Below the pieces are notes generated by a model. The model searched no databases and was not told the origin of the DNA. It saw only the letters and a program-made list of their open reading frames with translations. A stretch of DNA of 37,081 nucleotides from an uncultured Cytophagales bacterium (lineage in GTDB: Bacteria; Bacteroidota; Bacteroidia; Cytophagales; UBA9547). Positions 25,674 to 33,490 of this stretch are shown piece after piece. Position 1 is the first letter of the stretch. Each line of letters begins with the position of its first letter. The DNA lies in assembly GCA_945957555.1 (NCBI GenBank), contig CAMFLX010000033.1:1-37081 (forward strand), read 5' to 3'. The position numbers and the translations under genes are program-made.

Positions 25674-25721
25674 GGAACAAACAGGAATTGTTTGGAACAA
25701 AGCGGAAATGACCAGAACAAA
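25674..25721. repeat. Direct repeats upstream of the late operon (cluster C)
   Basis: GAACAAA starts at 25675, 25695 and 25715, exactly 20 bases apart. The fullest copy, GGAACAAAGCGGAAAT (25694-25709), is identical over 15 bases to cluster A. Tandem sites in helical phase just upstream of a promoter suggest cooperative binding by a regulator. Confidence 0.65.
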
Positions 25722-25743
25722 ATGTCCCTTATTGGAAAATCTC

Positions 25744-25775
25744 AGAAAGTGAGTTCAGCACTTCGGATATTTTTA
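25744..25775 (+). promoter_or_regulatory. Late promoter candidate
   Basis: AGAAAGTGAGTT (25744-25755) and GGATAT (25765) repeat the early promoter layout. TATTTTTA (25768-25775) is a one-mismatch -7 box. The start codon is only 5 bases further on, implying a nearly leaderless late mRNA. Confidence 0.45.
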
Positions 25776-25779
25776 CTCC

Positions 25780-25995
25780 ATGAATACAGCACCACAACAC
25801 AATTCAGAAAGTAATATGACCGTGTTTCTGCTCGGAGCCATCTTTAATATCATGGCATCTACAGAATGGTCAAGCCTTGCAGATTATGCACTCAAGGCAT
25901 TTGTAGGAGGCATCATTTGGCTTTTATTCAAGCTTATTGGTGATTACATCTCTCATAAATTCATAGGCAAACGCAAGGATGAAGACAGAGGCTAA
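25780..25995 (+). CDS. Holin-like small membrane protein
   Basis: The 71-residue protein has two hydrophobic stretches (about 14-26, MTVFLLGAIFNIM, and 38-57, LKAFVGGIIWLLFKLIGDYI) and a basic tail HKFIGKRKDEDRG. Size and layout fit phage holins or small virion membrane proteins. First gene of the late operon, overlapping the next by 17 bases. Holin function is inferred. Confidence 0.55.
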   Translation: MNTAPQHNSESNMTVFLLGAIFNIMASTEWSSLADYALKAFVGGIIWLLFKLIGDYISHKFIGKRKDEDRG

Positions 25996-26443
25996 GATAG
26001 CACTTGGTATTGGCGTTGTTGCTTTGGGTTTCGGTACAGCATACATCCTCAAGATGAAACGGCTTTCCGAAGAACTAGAAACGACTACCTCGGTGATGAT
26101 CCATAAGGTAAATCTAAATGGAATTGAACTGAAAGTAGATGTTACCCTGAAAAACCCGACTCAAGGCACATTACGCATCAAGCATCCCTTTGTCAAGTTC
26201 CTGTACAAGGATAAGGTATTTGCTACTTCTGAAATCAAGAATTCAGACATTACCATTCCTAAGTTTGGACAAGTAAACATCGAGCCGATTTTTATTCAGC
26301 TTGGATTTATTTCTCTGGCTTCTGTTACTCCCGATTTGCTAAAGCAATATCGAAGCAGCGGACAATTAGACCTGGTGGTAAAAACGATTACTACCATCAA
26401 CGACAAAGTACCTTATACAAAAACCGACACGATCCAAATCTAA
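25979..26443 (+). CDS. N-terminally anchored LEA14/WHy-like beta-sandwich protein
   Basis: The 154-residue protein has one N-terminal membrane segment (about 7-25), then a beta domain: IHKVNLNGIELKVDVTLKNP, LRIKHPFVKFLYKDKVFATSE and FGQVNIEPIFIQLGF. The order of strands and the N-P turn resemble LEA14/WHy domains. The body would face outwards from the membrane. Placed next to the holin-like protein, it may be a virion membrane protein. Function unknown. Confidence 0.55.
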   Translation: MKTEAKIALGIGVVALGFGTAYILKMKRLSEELETTTSVMIHKVNLNGIELKVDVTLKNPTQGTLRIKHPFVKFLYKDKVFATSEIKNSDITIPKFGQVNIEPIFIQLGFISLASVTPDLLKQYRSSGQLDLVVKTITTINDKVPYTKTDTIQI

Positions 26444-26478
26444 AATATTGAGAAGGACATTAGAGGGAAAGAGATTGG

Positions 26479-28134
26479 ATGGAAAGTCAATATAGGCGAA
26501 GCATAAAAGATGGAAGTCAGTACAACCATCTATTTCCCACTCCACAGGGGAAACATATTACGATTTTGAAGGATGCAGAAGTCAATGACACAGTATCCCT
26601 TATTAAAAGAACTGTACCTCAAACATTAAAAGATACCGAAAAGATTGCAGCAGTACTGAAAGGCAAAAGCCTTGAAGAAACCTGCTCTAATATCTGGCAC
26701 TTTGTCTATGACCACATCCAGTACAAACGAGATGAAAAAGGCATAGAACAAGTGCGAAGACCAGCCCGCACCTGGTGGGATCGAACGTCCGGAGTTGATT
26801 GCGACTGTTATACAGAATTCATCAGCTCAATCCTCACAAACCTTGGTATTCCACATAAACTAAGAATTACCAAATACAATGGCAAAAGCTACTTTCAGCA
26901 CATCTATCCGATTGTGCCTTATGATGGAAATGTAAATACATCATTGACTAATCGTAACGACTACATCACCATAGATTGTGTGAAAGATAATTTTGACGAT
27001 GAACAAGTTTTTTCAGGATTTAAAGACTACGATATGAGACTGGATTATCTTAATGGATTAGATGACGAATACAGGATGCCCGAAAACACGGATATTGGAG
27101 ACCTTTCCTCTTTAGAAGAGGATAATGAACTGAATGGCAAATTTGGAAAATGGCTTAAATCTACTTCTAAAAAAGTAGGAAGTAAACTCAAAGAAGGTGT
27201 TCGCTTCATTAACCGTTTCACAAACCCTGGAACCATCATGCTTCGCAATGGCTTTTTGCTGGCCATGAAAACAAACTTTTTGAAACTGGCAGGAAGATTA
27301 CGCTACGCTTACCTCTCCGATGAACAAGCCAGAGCTATGGGTATGGACTTGAATGCTTTCCAAAAACTGAAAAAGGTAAAGGACAAAGCTGAAACGATCT
27401 ATTGGCAAGCCGGAGGTAAAAAGGAAAACCTTAAAAAGGCAATTCTTGGAGGTAAGGGTAACAAAGATAAAAAAGTCCCCATGAGTGGATTGGACGGGCT
27501 GGACGATGTTTATGCTGATGAGCAGGAATATAATATCATTCGCTATGGCACAGTCAACGGATTAAACGGAGATGATGAATTGGGTGAGCCGGTTACCGCT
27601 GCTTCGATTGCATCTGCTACTGCTGTATTATCTGCCGTGGCTGCCGCTCTTTCACAGGTAAAAGGACTATTCAAAAAGAATACTCCCGAAGCACAACAGT
27701 TCAGTCAGGATGCAAGTGCTTCTCCTGAAACCCCTCAAGACAATAGTGCTTCAGCCGATGAAACCGATTCAAATATTTCTACTCAAACTCCAGCTCTTGT
27801 TAATAGAAAACTTGCTATCAATCAGTCAAGCGGAAGCAGAATGGCTGCTGATAATGACCAAAGTTTGGTCACTACAGACCAAGCTACAGATACTCAAAAG
27901 CCTCAAGGTTTTATGGATAAAGCTACGACCTGGGTTAAAGAAAACCCCGGAAAGTCCTTACTAATAGCAGGAGCATTGCTAGGCGGAGGTTATATGCTAA
28001 TGAAAAAGAAGGCACCTGAAAAAAGAGGCGGTCAAAGCCTGAATGGCTTTTCAAAGAAAAAGAAAACCAAGAAACGAAAGGGCTCTACCTCTGCTCGGCA
28101 AGGCAAATCAAAAATCAGAACCATAGAAATCTAA
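26479..28134 (+). CDS. Transglutaminase-like protein with C-terminal membrane anchor
   Basis: The 551-residue protein has a transglutaminase/cysteine-protease-like N-terminal domain (about 55-175). The triad candidates are C108 (in SGVDCDCYTEF, 15 residues before GIP), H141 (YFQHIYP) and D166 (YITIDC). The middle is helical and basic. A Gln/Ser/Thr-rich stretch (about 395-470) leads to a membrane segment (GKSLLIAGALLGGGYMLM, about 492-510) and a Lys/Arg/Ser tail. In a virion context such a protein might process or crosslink capsid proteins or open the host wall; this is inference. The basic tail could contact nucleic acid. One of the longest genes of the cassette. Confidence 0.6.
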   Translation: MESQYRRSIKDGSQYNHLFPTPQGKHITILKDAEVNDTVSLIKRTVPQTLKDTEKIAAVLKGKSLEETCSNIWHFVYDHIQYKRDEKGIEQVRRPARTWWDRTSGVDCDCYTEFISSILTNLGIPHKLRITKYNGKSYFQHIYPIVPYDGNVNTSLTNRNDYITIDCVKDNFDDEQVFSGFKDYDMRLDYLNGLDDEYRMPENTDIGDLSSLEEDNELNGKFGKWLKSTSKKVGSKLKEGVRFINRFTNPGTIMLRNGFLLAMKTNFLKLAGRLRYAYLSDEQARAMGMDLNAFQKLKKVKDKAETIYWQAGGKKENLKKAILGGKGNKDKKVPMSGLDGLDDVYADEQEYNIIRYGTVNGLNGDDELGEPVTAASIASATAVLSAVAAALSQVKGLFKKNTPEAQQFSQDASASPETPQDNSASADETDSNISTQTPALVNRKLAINQSSGSRMAADNDQSLVTTDQATDTQKPQGFMDKATTWVKENPGKSLLIAGALLGGGYMLMKKKAPEKRGGQSLNGFSKKKKTKKRKGSTSARQGKSKIRTIEI

Positions 28135-28140
28135 ACAATC

Positions 28141-28710
28141 ATGGCAAAGCGAAGAAAAACTAGAAATACTAGAGCATTGCACGGTACTGCAAGTACAGCA
28201 AGTTCAAATAAGAAACCCATTACTGAAACACTTAAAGAAGGTGGATTAATGTTGGTATCTGCTATAGCCGCAGGCGGTGCAGGTGCAGTCATTGGCAAAC
28301 ACTCTTTGTTAGTTGGGATACCGGTAACACTCTTTGGGGTGCATAAAGGAAATAAATACATCACTTCCGCAGGCTTAGGATTATGCCTAAGCAATGGTTT
28401 TCAGCAACAACAAACCAGTGCCACTCCTACCAATGGTATTGATGATGAGATGGACGGTTTCAGCATGGAAGAAGTTAAAGAGCGTGTAGGTAATTATTTC
28501 AAGAACTTTTCGGAGAAACTTTACCTTCCAAAAAACCAAAGCCAGCCTGCCAATGGATTAGGGGCATCGGATGAACAGCCTACCTATTTTATTAATCCAT
28601 ATCAGAATCCACAGTTGCAAGGCAATGATCTTGACATGAGCCAGCTTGACAGGGTACAGGAACAAATCGCCCAAATGAACGGCATGGGTGAAATCCATAG
28701 AGAGTTTTAA
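28141..28710 (+). CDS. Basic-headed membrane protein, probable virion component
   Basis: The 189-residue protein starts MAKRRKTRNTRALHG, a strongly basic head, followed by two hydrophobic Gly/Ala-rich segments (about 36-66, GLMLVSAIAAGGAGAVIG then LLVGIPVTLFGV) and an acidic, Gln/Asn-rich tail. No family is recognised. It begins 6 bases after the transglutaminase-like gene. The basic head and hydrophobic core fit a protein linking viral nucleic acid to an internal membrane. Inference only. Confidence 0.5.
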   Translation: MAKRRKTRNTRALHGTASTASSNKKPITETLKEGGLMLVSAIAAGGAGAVIGKHSLLVGIPVTLFGVHKGNKYITSAGLGLCLSNGFQQQQTSATPTNGIDDEMDGFSMEEVKERVGNYFKNFSEKLYLPKNQSQPANGLGASDEQPTYFINPYQNPQLQGNDLDMSQLDRVQEQIAQMNGMGEIHREF

Positions 28711-28740
28711 TCAATTGTATAACCATAAAACAGGATAAAA

Positions 28741-29469
28741 ATGAATGACGCATTCGGACAAGTAATGCAAAGTGAATATGCCAATGCAGGAGAACTGCTT
28801 GGCTTAGATGGAGAGAATAATGCCGAATTATTAGGCTATCTCAATTCACTCGATGCAGTTTCAAGGGTAAGGGCAATGAACCGCCTTGTGAAAAGAAATA
28901 TTCCATCTCAAGGTTCAAGAGCCGAGTTTGAGAAGTTCTTCGGAGAGCTTCCAAAGCATATCAGAGAGCAATTGCTTCAAGGTAAGTTGAGACTGGCCGA
29001 CCACACCATCTACTCTATCAAGCCTATTAAAGGGGCTAAGACTATCAAGATGTTTGAGAGCCAGGATGTAAAAGAAGTAGGTCTTCGTAACATCAGCAAC
29101 GCCAAATTGCCTAAAAACATGGCATTGTTGGTATCAGGTATCTACCTGCTTCAAGGGGTGTCTCAATCACTGGACAACGAAGAAGTGAAGGTAACCACCT
29201 TTGATACATTAGAAGGCATCGGAGCTTTGGTTAATGGAGAGTTCAAACTAAAAGCTAATAAAAAGCAATTGGTGAGTGACACTTCCAATAGAAAGTTCAG
29301 CACCAATGGTTACAACCTTGTTCCTAAAGGTTATTTCAAGCTTGCCAACCCTCGTCTGATCCATGACGATGTGGAAATTGAGTTTGAAGTAGAACTCGGT
29401 ACTGTATCAGGCATCAATGCCAATGCGGTATTGTATGTAGGTTTAGAAGGAACTGCCACCATTCCATAG
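28741..29469 (+). CDS. Candidate major capsid protein (jelly-roll-like)
   Basis: I do not recognise a family for this 242-residue protein. Residues 1 to about 85 are helical and charged (SLDAVSRVRAMNRLVKRNI; FEKFFGELPKHIREQLL). Residues about 90-242 alternate hydrophobic and polar in strand-like blocks, ending GYFKLANPRLIHDDVEI-EFEVELGTVSGI and a final strand YVGLEGTATIP. That is about the size of one jelly roll, with an N-terminal scaffold-like arm. It has no signal or membrane segment and the longest leader in the operon (30 bases), as might suit a highly made protein. Capsid role is inferred from fold impression and position. Confidence 0.45.
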   Translation: MNDAFGQVMQSEYANAGELLGLDGENNAELLGYLNSLDAVSRVRAMNRLVKRNIPSQGSRAEFEKFFGELPKHIREQLLQGKLRLADHTIYSIKPIKGAKTIKMFESQDVKEVGLRNISNAKLPKNMALLVSGIYLLQGVSQSLDNEEVKVTTFDTLEGIGALVNGEFKLKANKKQLVSDTSNRKFSTNGYNLVPKGYFKLANPRLIHDDVEIEFEVELGTVSGINANAVLYVGLEGTATIP

Positions 29470-29478
29470 TAGATACAC

Positions 29479-29859
29479 ATGGAGAGCAAATACATCCATA
29501 AAACATTCAGCTTTCAGGTAGATACTGCCGGAGCGAATTATAGCAAGAAGTTCGACCTGGACAAGAATGTCCGGGTCGTGCTTGGCTTGTTAATGAGTGC
29601 CGCAGACCCAAGGAAGCTTTTCTTTCGAGGCTCACAACGCATTGAAATTAGTGGCGATGAGCTTTATCCGGAAGATTATGAATCAAAGCTACTCATGTCC
29701 GGAATCAGTGTATCTCCAAATGACAAATATGTAAATCTGGGCAACGGTGTACTGTCAGGAAATGGAGAGGTAAAAATCTTGTACAAGGATACTGAAAATG
29801 TGAACGCTCCTTTTGAGCCCTATAAGGTATCGCTGGTACTTAAATGTGAACTCAAATGA
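29479..29859 (+). CDS. Small beta-sandwich protein, possible second capsid protein
   Basis: The 126-residue protein is beta-rich throughout (FSFQVDTAGANYSKKFDLD; RVVLGLLMSAADPRKLFFRG; YKVSLVLKCELK), with no signal or membrane segment. The size fits a single jelly roll. It follows the major capsid candidate by 9 bases. Tailless phages such as P23-77 use two single-jelly-roll proteins side by side, so these two may play such roles. Unproven. Confidence 0.45.
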   Translation: MESKYIHKTFSFQVDTAGANYSKKFDLDKNVRVVLGLLMSAADPRKLFFRGSQRIEISGDELYPEDYESKLLMSGISVSPNDKYVNLGNGVLSGNGEVKILYKDTENVNAPFEPYKVSLVLKCELK

Positions 29860-30011
29860 TTGAGCAGATAATCAAACGAAAATTCAAAATTGAAAAGGTG
29901 AAAATCAGTTCTTCGGATAAGATAAAAAGCTTTGAGATACGAATGCCTGCTCATGTGAAAAAGATTACTGCTATTACTGTAACCGCCAATATATCACAAT
30001 GGGAAGGTTAG
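29856..30011 (+). CDS. 51-residue protein, possibly first half of a split beta-sandwich
   Basis: The frame opens with an ATGA overlap with the previous stop and ends at TAG 30009-30011. It encodes a basic helix (IEQIIKRKFKIEKVKI) then strands (SFEIRMPAHVKKITAITVTANI). The following gene starts 13 bases before its end and continues with strands typical of the same fold. The pair may be one domain split by a frameshift or made as two chains. Confidence 0.55.
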   Translation: MIEQIIKRKFKIEKVKISSSDKIKSFEIRMPAHVKKITAITVTANISQWEG

Positions 30012-30307
30012 GTACACTTTCATTTCAGGCAAACGACAATACAGACGTATTTCTGATAGCTCCTGTTTCTGACCTTGAAGACATCACTTCTGATGAAGTC
30101 TTGTTGGATTCCAATACCGAAGATTTGGATGTGATGCCGGAGTGGATTACAGGACGTTTACCCAAACCTACTCCGGTAACAGTGGATGGCGATACAACTT
30201 CATTGCAATGTCTCTATCGTCCCATAGAAACTCGAAGTTTTACACTGACGATCTATGTGGAATACGAGGAAGCGGAAGAATCAAGTAAAGCAGAACAAGT
30301 TCAATGA
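29999..30307 (+). CDS. Small beta-rich structural protein candidate
   Basis: The 102-residue protein has strands LGTLSFQANDNTDVFLIAPV and RSFTLTIYVEYEEAEE, with no signal or membrane segment. In layout it resembles the 29479 protein and may be its paralogue if joined to the 51-residue protein before it. Overlaps both neighbours. Likely a minor capsid or spike-base protein by position. Confidence 0.5.
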   Translation: MGRLGTLSFQANDNTDVFLIAPVSDLEDITSDEVLLDSNTEDLDVMPEWITGRLPKPTPVTVDGDTTSLQCLYRPIETRSFTLTIYVEYEEAEESSKAEQVQ

Positions 30308-30615
30308 CAGAAACATTCATACTGGATTTCATTCCCAAAAGGTTAAAGCAGTTAGGCTATCGAAACTGGCATACCCGCTACCGTGAACTTACCGTTCTTG
30401 GTCAGTCAAAAGTAAGCATTACTGCTTACAATGAACTTTGGTTTATAGTGGACCATCCGGTGGGTTTAGTTGTGGATTCGGACTATGGGGTGTACGATTC
30501 AACTGGCAGTAGCAGTAATGAAAATACGCATCAGCATAAAGGAGAAATCACAATTGAAAATCCTGAAAGCAGTCCAAGAAAAATAACATTCATTCAAGTA
30601 ATCATTGTGAACTGA
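30304..30615 (+). CDS. Small beta-rich structural protein candidate
   Basis: The 103-residue protein starts in an ATGA overlap. It is beta-rich (KVSITAYNELWFIVDHPVGL) with a Ser/Asn/His loop (TGSSSNENTHQHKG) and a final strand IENPESSPRKITFIQVIIVN. It is the third or fourth in a row of beta-sandwich-like proteins. No family recognised. A minor virion protein is likely by position. Confidence 0.5.
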   Translation: MTETFILDFIPKRLKQLGYRNWHTRYRELTVLGQSKVSITAYNELWFIVDHPVGLVVDSDYGVYDSTGSSSNENTHQHKGEITIENPESSPRKITFIQVIIVN

Positions 30616-30616
30616 T

Positions 30617-31444
30617 ATGGCCATTATCGCAAAGCAAAAATACACACAAGAGAAAGCAGATAAGTTATTAGACTATCTCAAACTCTACCATGAGAAAGGG
30701 ATGCCCATTGACTATGAAATACTGGTAGATGGATTCAAGGCTGTACGCAGAACCAATGACCCGGAGATGTTTACCATGTTTGAGAGTTTTGTTACTCCAG
30801 ACAGTAAAGCGGTAGAAATCCTGTTTTACACAGGTACAAGCAACAATAACGACAAGCATATTTTTACTTTTCAGGACGAACCCAAAGAGCAGGGATTAAG
30901 CGGTATCGAAATAGACAACCGCATTCAGGAAGGCATTGATAGAGAAAAACGCAATTGGGAGTTTGAAAACCTTCGCAGGGAAAACAAAGAACTCAAAGAA
31001 GAAATCGAAGAGCTGGAAGAAGAGATTGAAAAGCTTGAAAAGGAAAAAGAAGAAATCACTTCCAATCAATCTCCACTTAAAGGTGTACTTGGAGAAATCG
31101 GTTCTTCGTTCGTGGAAGGCTTCATCCGCAGAAATCCAAAAATCATTGCCAAACTTCCAGGTGGTGAAACGCTGGCAGGTCTCATTGAAGAAGATAATAA
31201 GGAAAGAGGTTTGGAAGAAGGTACTACCGAAGAAACAGAAGTAAGTTTCAAACCTAAGTCAGAAACAAGTACAACGACTTCAAGTGAAGAGGATCGTAAT
31301 GCTATTTCCTTCGTCAATCAACTAAAATCTTCTTTTACCAAAGATGAATTTGACCAGGTATTGCAAATCCTGCAACACCTCTCTGACCATAAAGAAGCAA
31401 TTGAAAAAGTATTGAACGATTTAAACCATACATACAATGGCTAA
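30617..31444 (+). CDS. Coiled-coil protein, possible scaffold or virion protein
   Basis: In this 275-residue protein residues about 120-150 are a long Glu/Lys coiled coil (KELKEEIEELEEEIEKLEKE). A short hydrophobic helix region (SSFVEGFIRRNPKIIAKLPGGETLAGL) follows, then a Ser/Thr/Glu linker and a C-terminal helical bundle (FTKDEFDQVLQILQHLSDHKE). No signal peptide. A related helical end is seen in the next gene. A scaffold or internal virion role is a guess from sequence type and position. Confidence 0.5.
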   Translation: MAIIAKQKYTQEKADKLLDYLKLYHEKGMPIDYEILVDGFKAVRRTNDPEMFTMFESFVTPDSKAVEILFYTGTSNNNDKHIFTFQDEPKEQGLSGIEIDNRIQEGIDREKRNWEFENLRRENKELKEEIEELEEEIEKLEKEKEEITSNQSPLKGVLGEIGSSFVEGFIRRNPKIIAKLPGGETLAGLIEEDNKERGLEEGTTEETEVSFKPKSETSTTTSSEEDRNAISFVNQLKSSFTKDEFDQVLQILQHLSDHKEAIEKVLNDLNHTYNG

Positions 31445-31619
31445 ATATACTTATGAAGTAAGCATTGAAGCTACTAATGAGCATGAGGCTATCGAAAAGC
31501 TTAAAGCTGCCTCTATACTCATGCAAAAGCTGAAGTCAAATGAAATACGCAAGCTTGCCGATGTGGTCAAGAATGACCCGATAAAAACGGCACTAGCCAA
31601 GAAGGCATTGGGACTATGA
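31437..31619 (+). CDS. 60-residue small protein of the late operon
   Basis: Starts with an 8-base overlap with the coiled-coil gene and ends 4 bases into the next. It reads one strand (YTYEVSIEATNEHEAIEKL) then helices. The overlaps on both sides support that it is real. Function unknown. Confidence 0.55.
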   Translation: MAKYTYEVSIEATNEHEAIEKLKAASILMQKLKSNEIRKLADVVKNDPIKTALAKKALGL

Positions 31620-32014
31620 ACCATGATGAAAGAGGACTATACAAATTCAAAACAGTGGTTACCTATTCCGTACTTGGATTGGGAACAGCCACAGGTATGT
31701 TTATGCTTGCGAGATTCCTCTACAAAAAAGCTAAGAAGAACAGCATAGAAAAAAACAGCCTTAGCGAAGGTGATCCTGCAACTTTTGCTCGTCAGTTGAA
31801 AATGGCTTTTGATAATGATAACTGGATGGGTTGGGGAACAAATAACGAAATGGTAATGCAGGTCTTTCGGCAGATACCCACTAAATCTGCCTATCAAAAA
31901 GTACAAAATGCCTACTTCGGGCTATATAACAAAAGCCTGACAGCAGAACTGGAAAGCGAGCTGACCAGTGACGAGTACAATGAAGTAATAAGAATTTTAA
32001 GTGTAAAACGATAG
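31616..32014 (+). CDS. Membrane-anchored protein with annexin-like helical repeat
   Basis: The 132-residue protein has one membrane segment (about 12-36) followed by a basic patch (YKKAKKN). Residues about 50-130 read GWGTNNEMVMQVFRQIPTK, YQKVQNAYFGLYNKSLTAEL and LTSDEYNEVIRIL, the spacing and residues of an annexin-type helical repeat, though not its calcium site. The next protein carries a weaker version. Probably a virion membrane protein. No function established. Confidence 0.5.
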   Translation: MNHDERGLYKFKTVVTYSVLGLGTATGMFMLARFLYKKAKKNSIEKNSLSEGDPATFARQLKMAFDNDNWMGWGTNNEMVMQVFRQIPTKSAYQKVQNAYFGLYNKSLTAELESELTSDEYNEVIRILSVKR

Positions 32015-32932
32015 ATGGCAAAAAGAAAGAGTAATACCAGAACTACAGAACGTAAAGTGAATATCACTCCTGAAAGAGTGTTTATTTATGCCTTGGGCGT
32101 TGGTGCAGTGGGCGGAGCCATCTACTTTGCCCGTGAGTATTATCTGAGCCTGAAAGCTCAAAGAGACCAGAGTGGTGATATGAGTACTGCAAATGCAAGT
32201 AGCAATACAAAGAGCGTATTTAATTTTTTCAGCAGTTCAGCCAATGATAGTTTTCCTTTGAAGAAAGGAAGCCGTGGCGCAAGAGTAAGACAGTTACAGG
32301 AAGCTCTATCAAGCATTATAGGAGCTGAAGTATTCCGTAAACTTACTCCCATTGACGGGATATTCGGAACGGGTACACAAAACGCCTTACGTCAGGCAGG
32401 CTATGGCTTAACAGTAGATGAAGCTTTATTCAATCAGATTGTCAACAACCAACCCACAATAGTATTCAATCCACAAGACCTGGCTCAAAAGCTTTACGCT
32501 TTTGCCAATGCCAAAGACAGTAATGGAGTGATGACCATACTCCGACAAATTAAAGATACGACACAATACTCTGCGGTGAATCAATCATACAAAAGTATCG
32601 GATTTGTTAGTAAAACCATTGTTACTCACTTACTGGATCAGGCTTTTGTGTCTGATAGCCTTACCAAGGAAAGAATCAAGGCTGAATTTATTCGCATGGG
32701 CTTGAAGCTTGATGCTAGTTCAGGAAGATGGAGTTTGTCTGGTCTTGCAGGATTCAGAGATATTATCACCATTACCGATACTTATGTAATTGACAGGAAC
32801 AAGAATAGAATTCCAGTTCGCAAGAATACCATCCTTGGAGATGAACAACAAGTGTCCAATGGCATGACCATGTTCAAGGCGATTGACAATTCAATGGCAG
32901 TCGTTCCATCGGATCATGTGAAATATGTATAA
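32015..32932 (+). CDS. Membrane-anchored peptidoglycan-binding protein
   Basis: The 305-residue protein has a basic head, one membrane segment (about 22-38) and a Ser/Asn linker, then a peptidoglycan-binding domain 1 (about 80-130: PLKKGSRGARVRQLQEAL and DGIFGTGTQNALRQ). An annexin-like helical region follows (about 150-240), then a C-terminal beta domain ending SDHVKYV. It starts directly after the preceding stop. Together with the transglycosylase just downstream it probably helps the phage cross or break the host cell wall. Confidence 0.7.
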   Translation: MAKRKSNTRTTERKVNITPERVFIYALGVGAVGGAIYFAREYYLSLKAQRDQSGDMSTANASSNTKSVFNFFSSSANDSFPLKKGSRGARVRQLQEALSSIIGAEVFRKLTPIDGIFGTGTQNALRQAGYGLTVDEALFNQIVNNQPTIVFNPQDLAQKLYAFANAKDSNGVMTILRQIKDTTQYSAVNQSYKSIGFVSKTIVTHLLDQAFVSDSLTKERIKAEFIRMGLKLDASSGRWSLSGLAGFRDIITITDTYVIDRNKNRIPVRKNTILGDEQQVSNGMTMFKAIDNSMAVVPSDHVKYV

Positions 32933-32953
32933 CGCAAAAAATTAAAGTAGAAT

Positions 32954-33490
32954 ATGTTGGTATTTGAATACATGGTGAAAGAAAACAAAGAAGCTTTCAT
33001 CAAAAAAGTAAAGGAAATAAGTGGACGCTTAGGGATTAATCCCAATTGGCTCATGCTGGTAATGTACATGGAAAGTAATATCAACCATAAAGCAGTAAAC
33101 CCGATGGGTGGAGCTACGGGGTTGATTCAGTTTATGCCTTTTGTTGCAACAGAGCTTGGTACAACCACTAAGCAACTACTCGCTATGACCAATGTACAGC
33201 AATTGGATTACGTAGAGAAATATTTCAAGAAGTGGGCAAAGTATGTCAATGGATTTACAGACCTGTACCTGATTACATTTTACCCTTCGGCTCTTATCAA
33301 TAAACGTCCCGATTCATGGAACTTCCCGGACATTGTATATAAGTACAATCAGGGATTGGACAGGAACAAAGACCGTATTATCAATCTTGGCGAATGGAAA
33401 CGCTATATCATTAGCAGAGTCCCTTCCTCATTTCCTATCGAGGAATTATACCGTAATGCTAAAAAAAACGATGGATCAGATTTGGTGTAG
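32954..33490 (+). CDS. Lytic transglycosylase (SLT/lysozyme-like)
   Basis: The 178-residue protein shows the goose-lysozyme/SLT fold signature: catalytic E40 in MYMESNINHKAVNP, then GATGLIQFMPFVATELG (about 53-69), and an aromatic region ITFYPSALI. These enzymes cleave the MurNAc-GlcNAc bond of peptidoglycan. There is no signal peptide, so it is either carried in the virion for entry or released through a holin. A later ATG at 32972 is also possible. FLiP phage also encodes a transglycosylase. Confidence 0.85.
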   Translation: MLVFEYMVKENKEAFIKKVKEISGRLGINPNWLMLVMYMESNINHKAVNPMGGATGLIQFMPFVATELGTTTKQLLAMTNVQQLDYVEKYFKKWAKYVNGFTDLYLITFYPSALINKRPDSWNFPDIVYKYNQGLDRNKDRIINLGEWKRYIISRVPSSFPIEELYRNAKKNDGSDLV

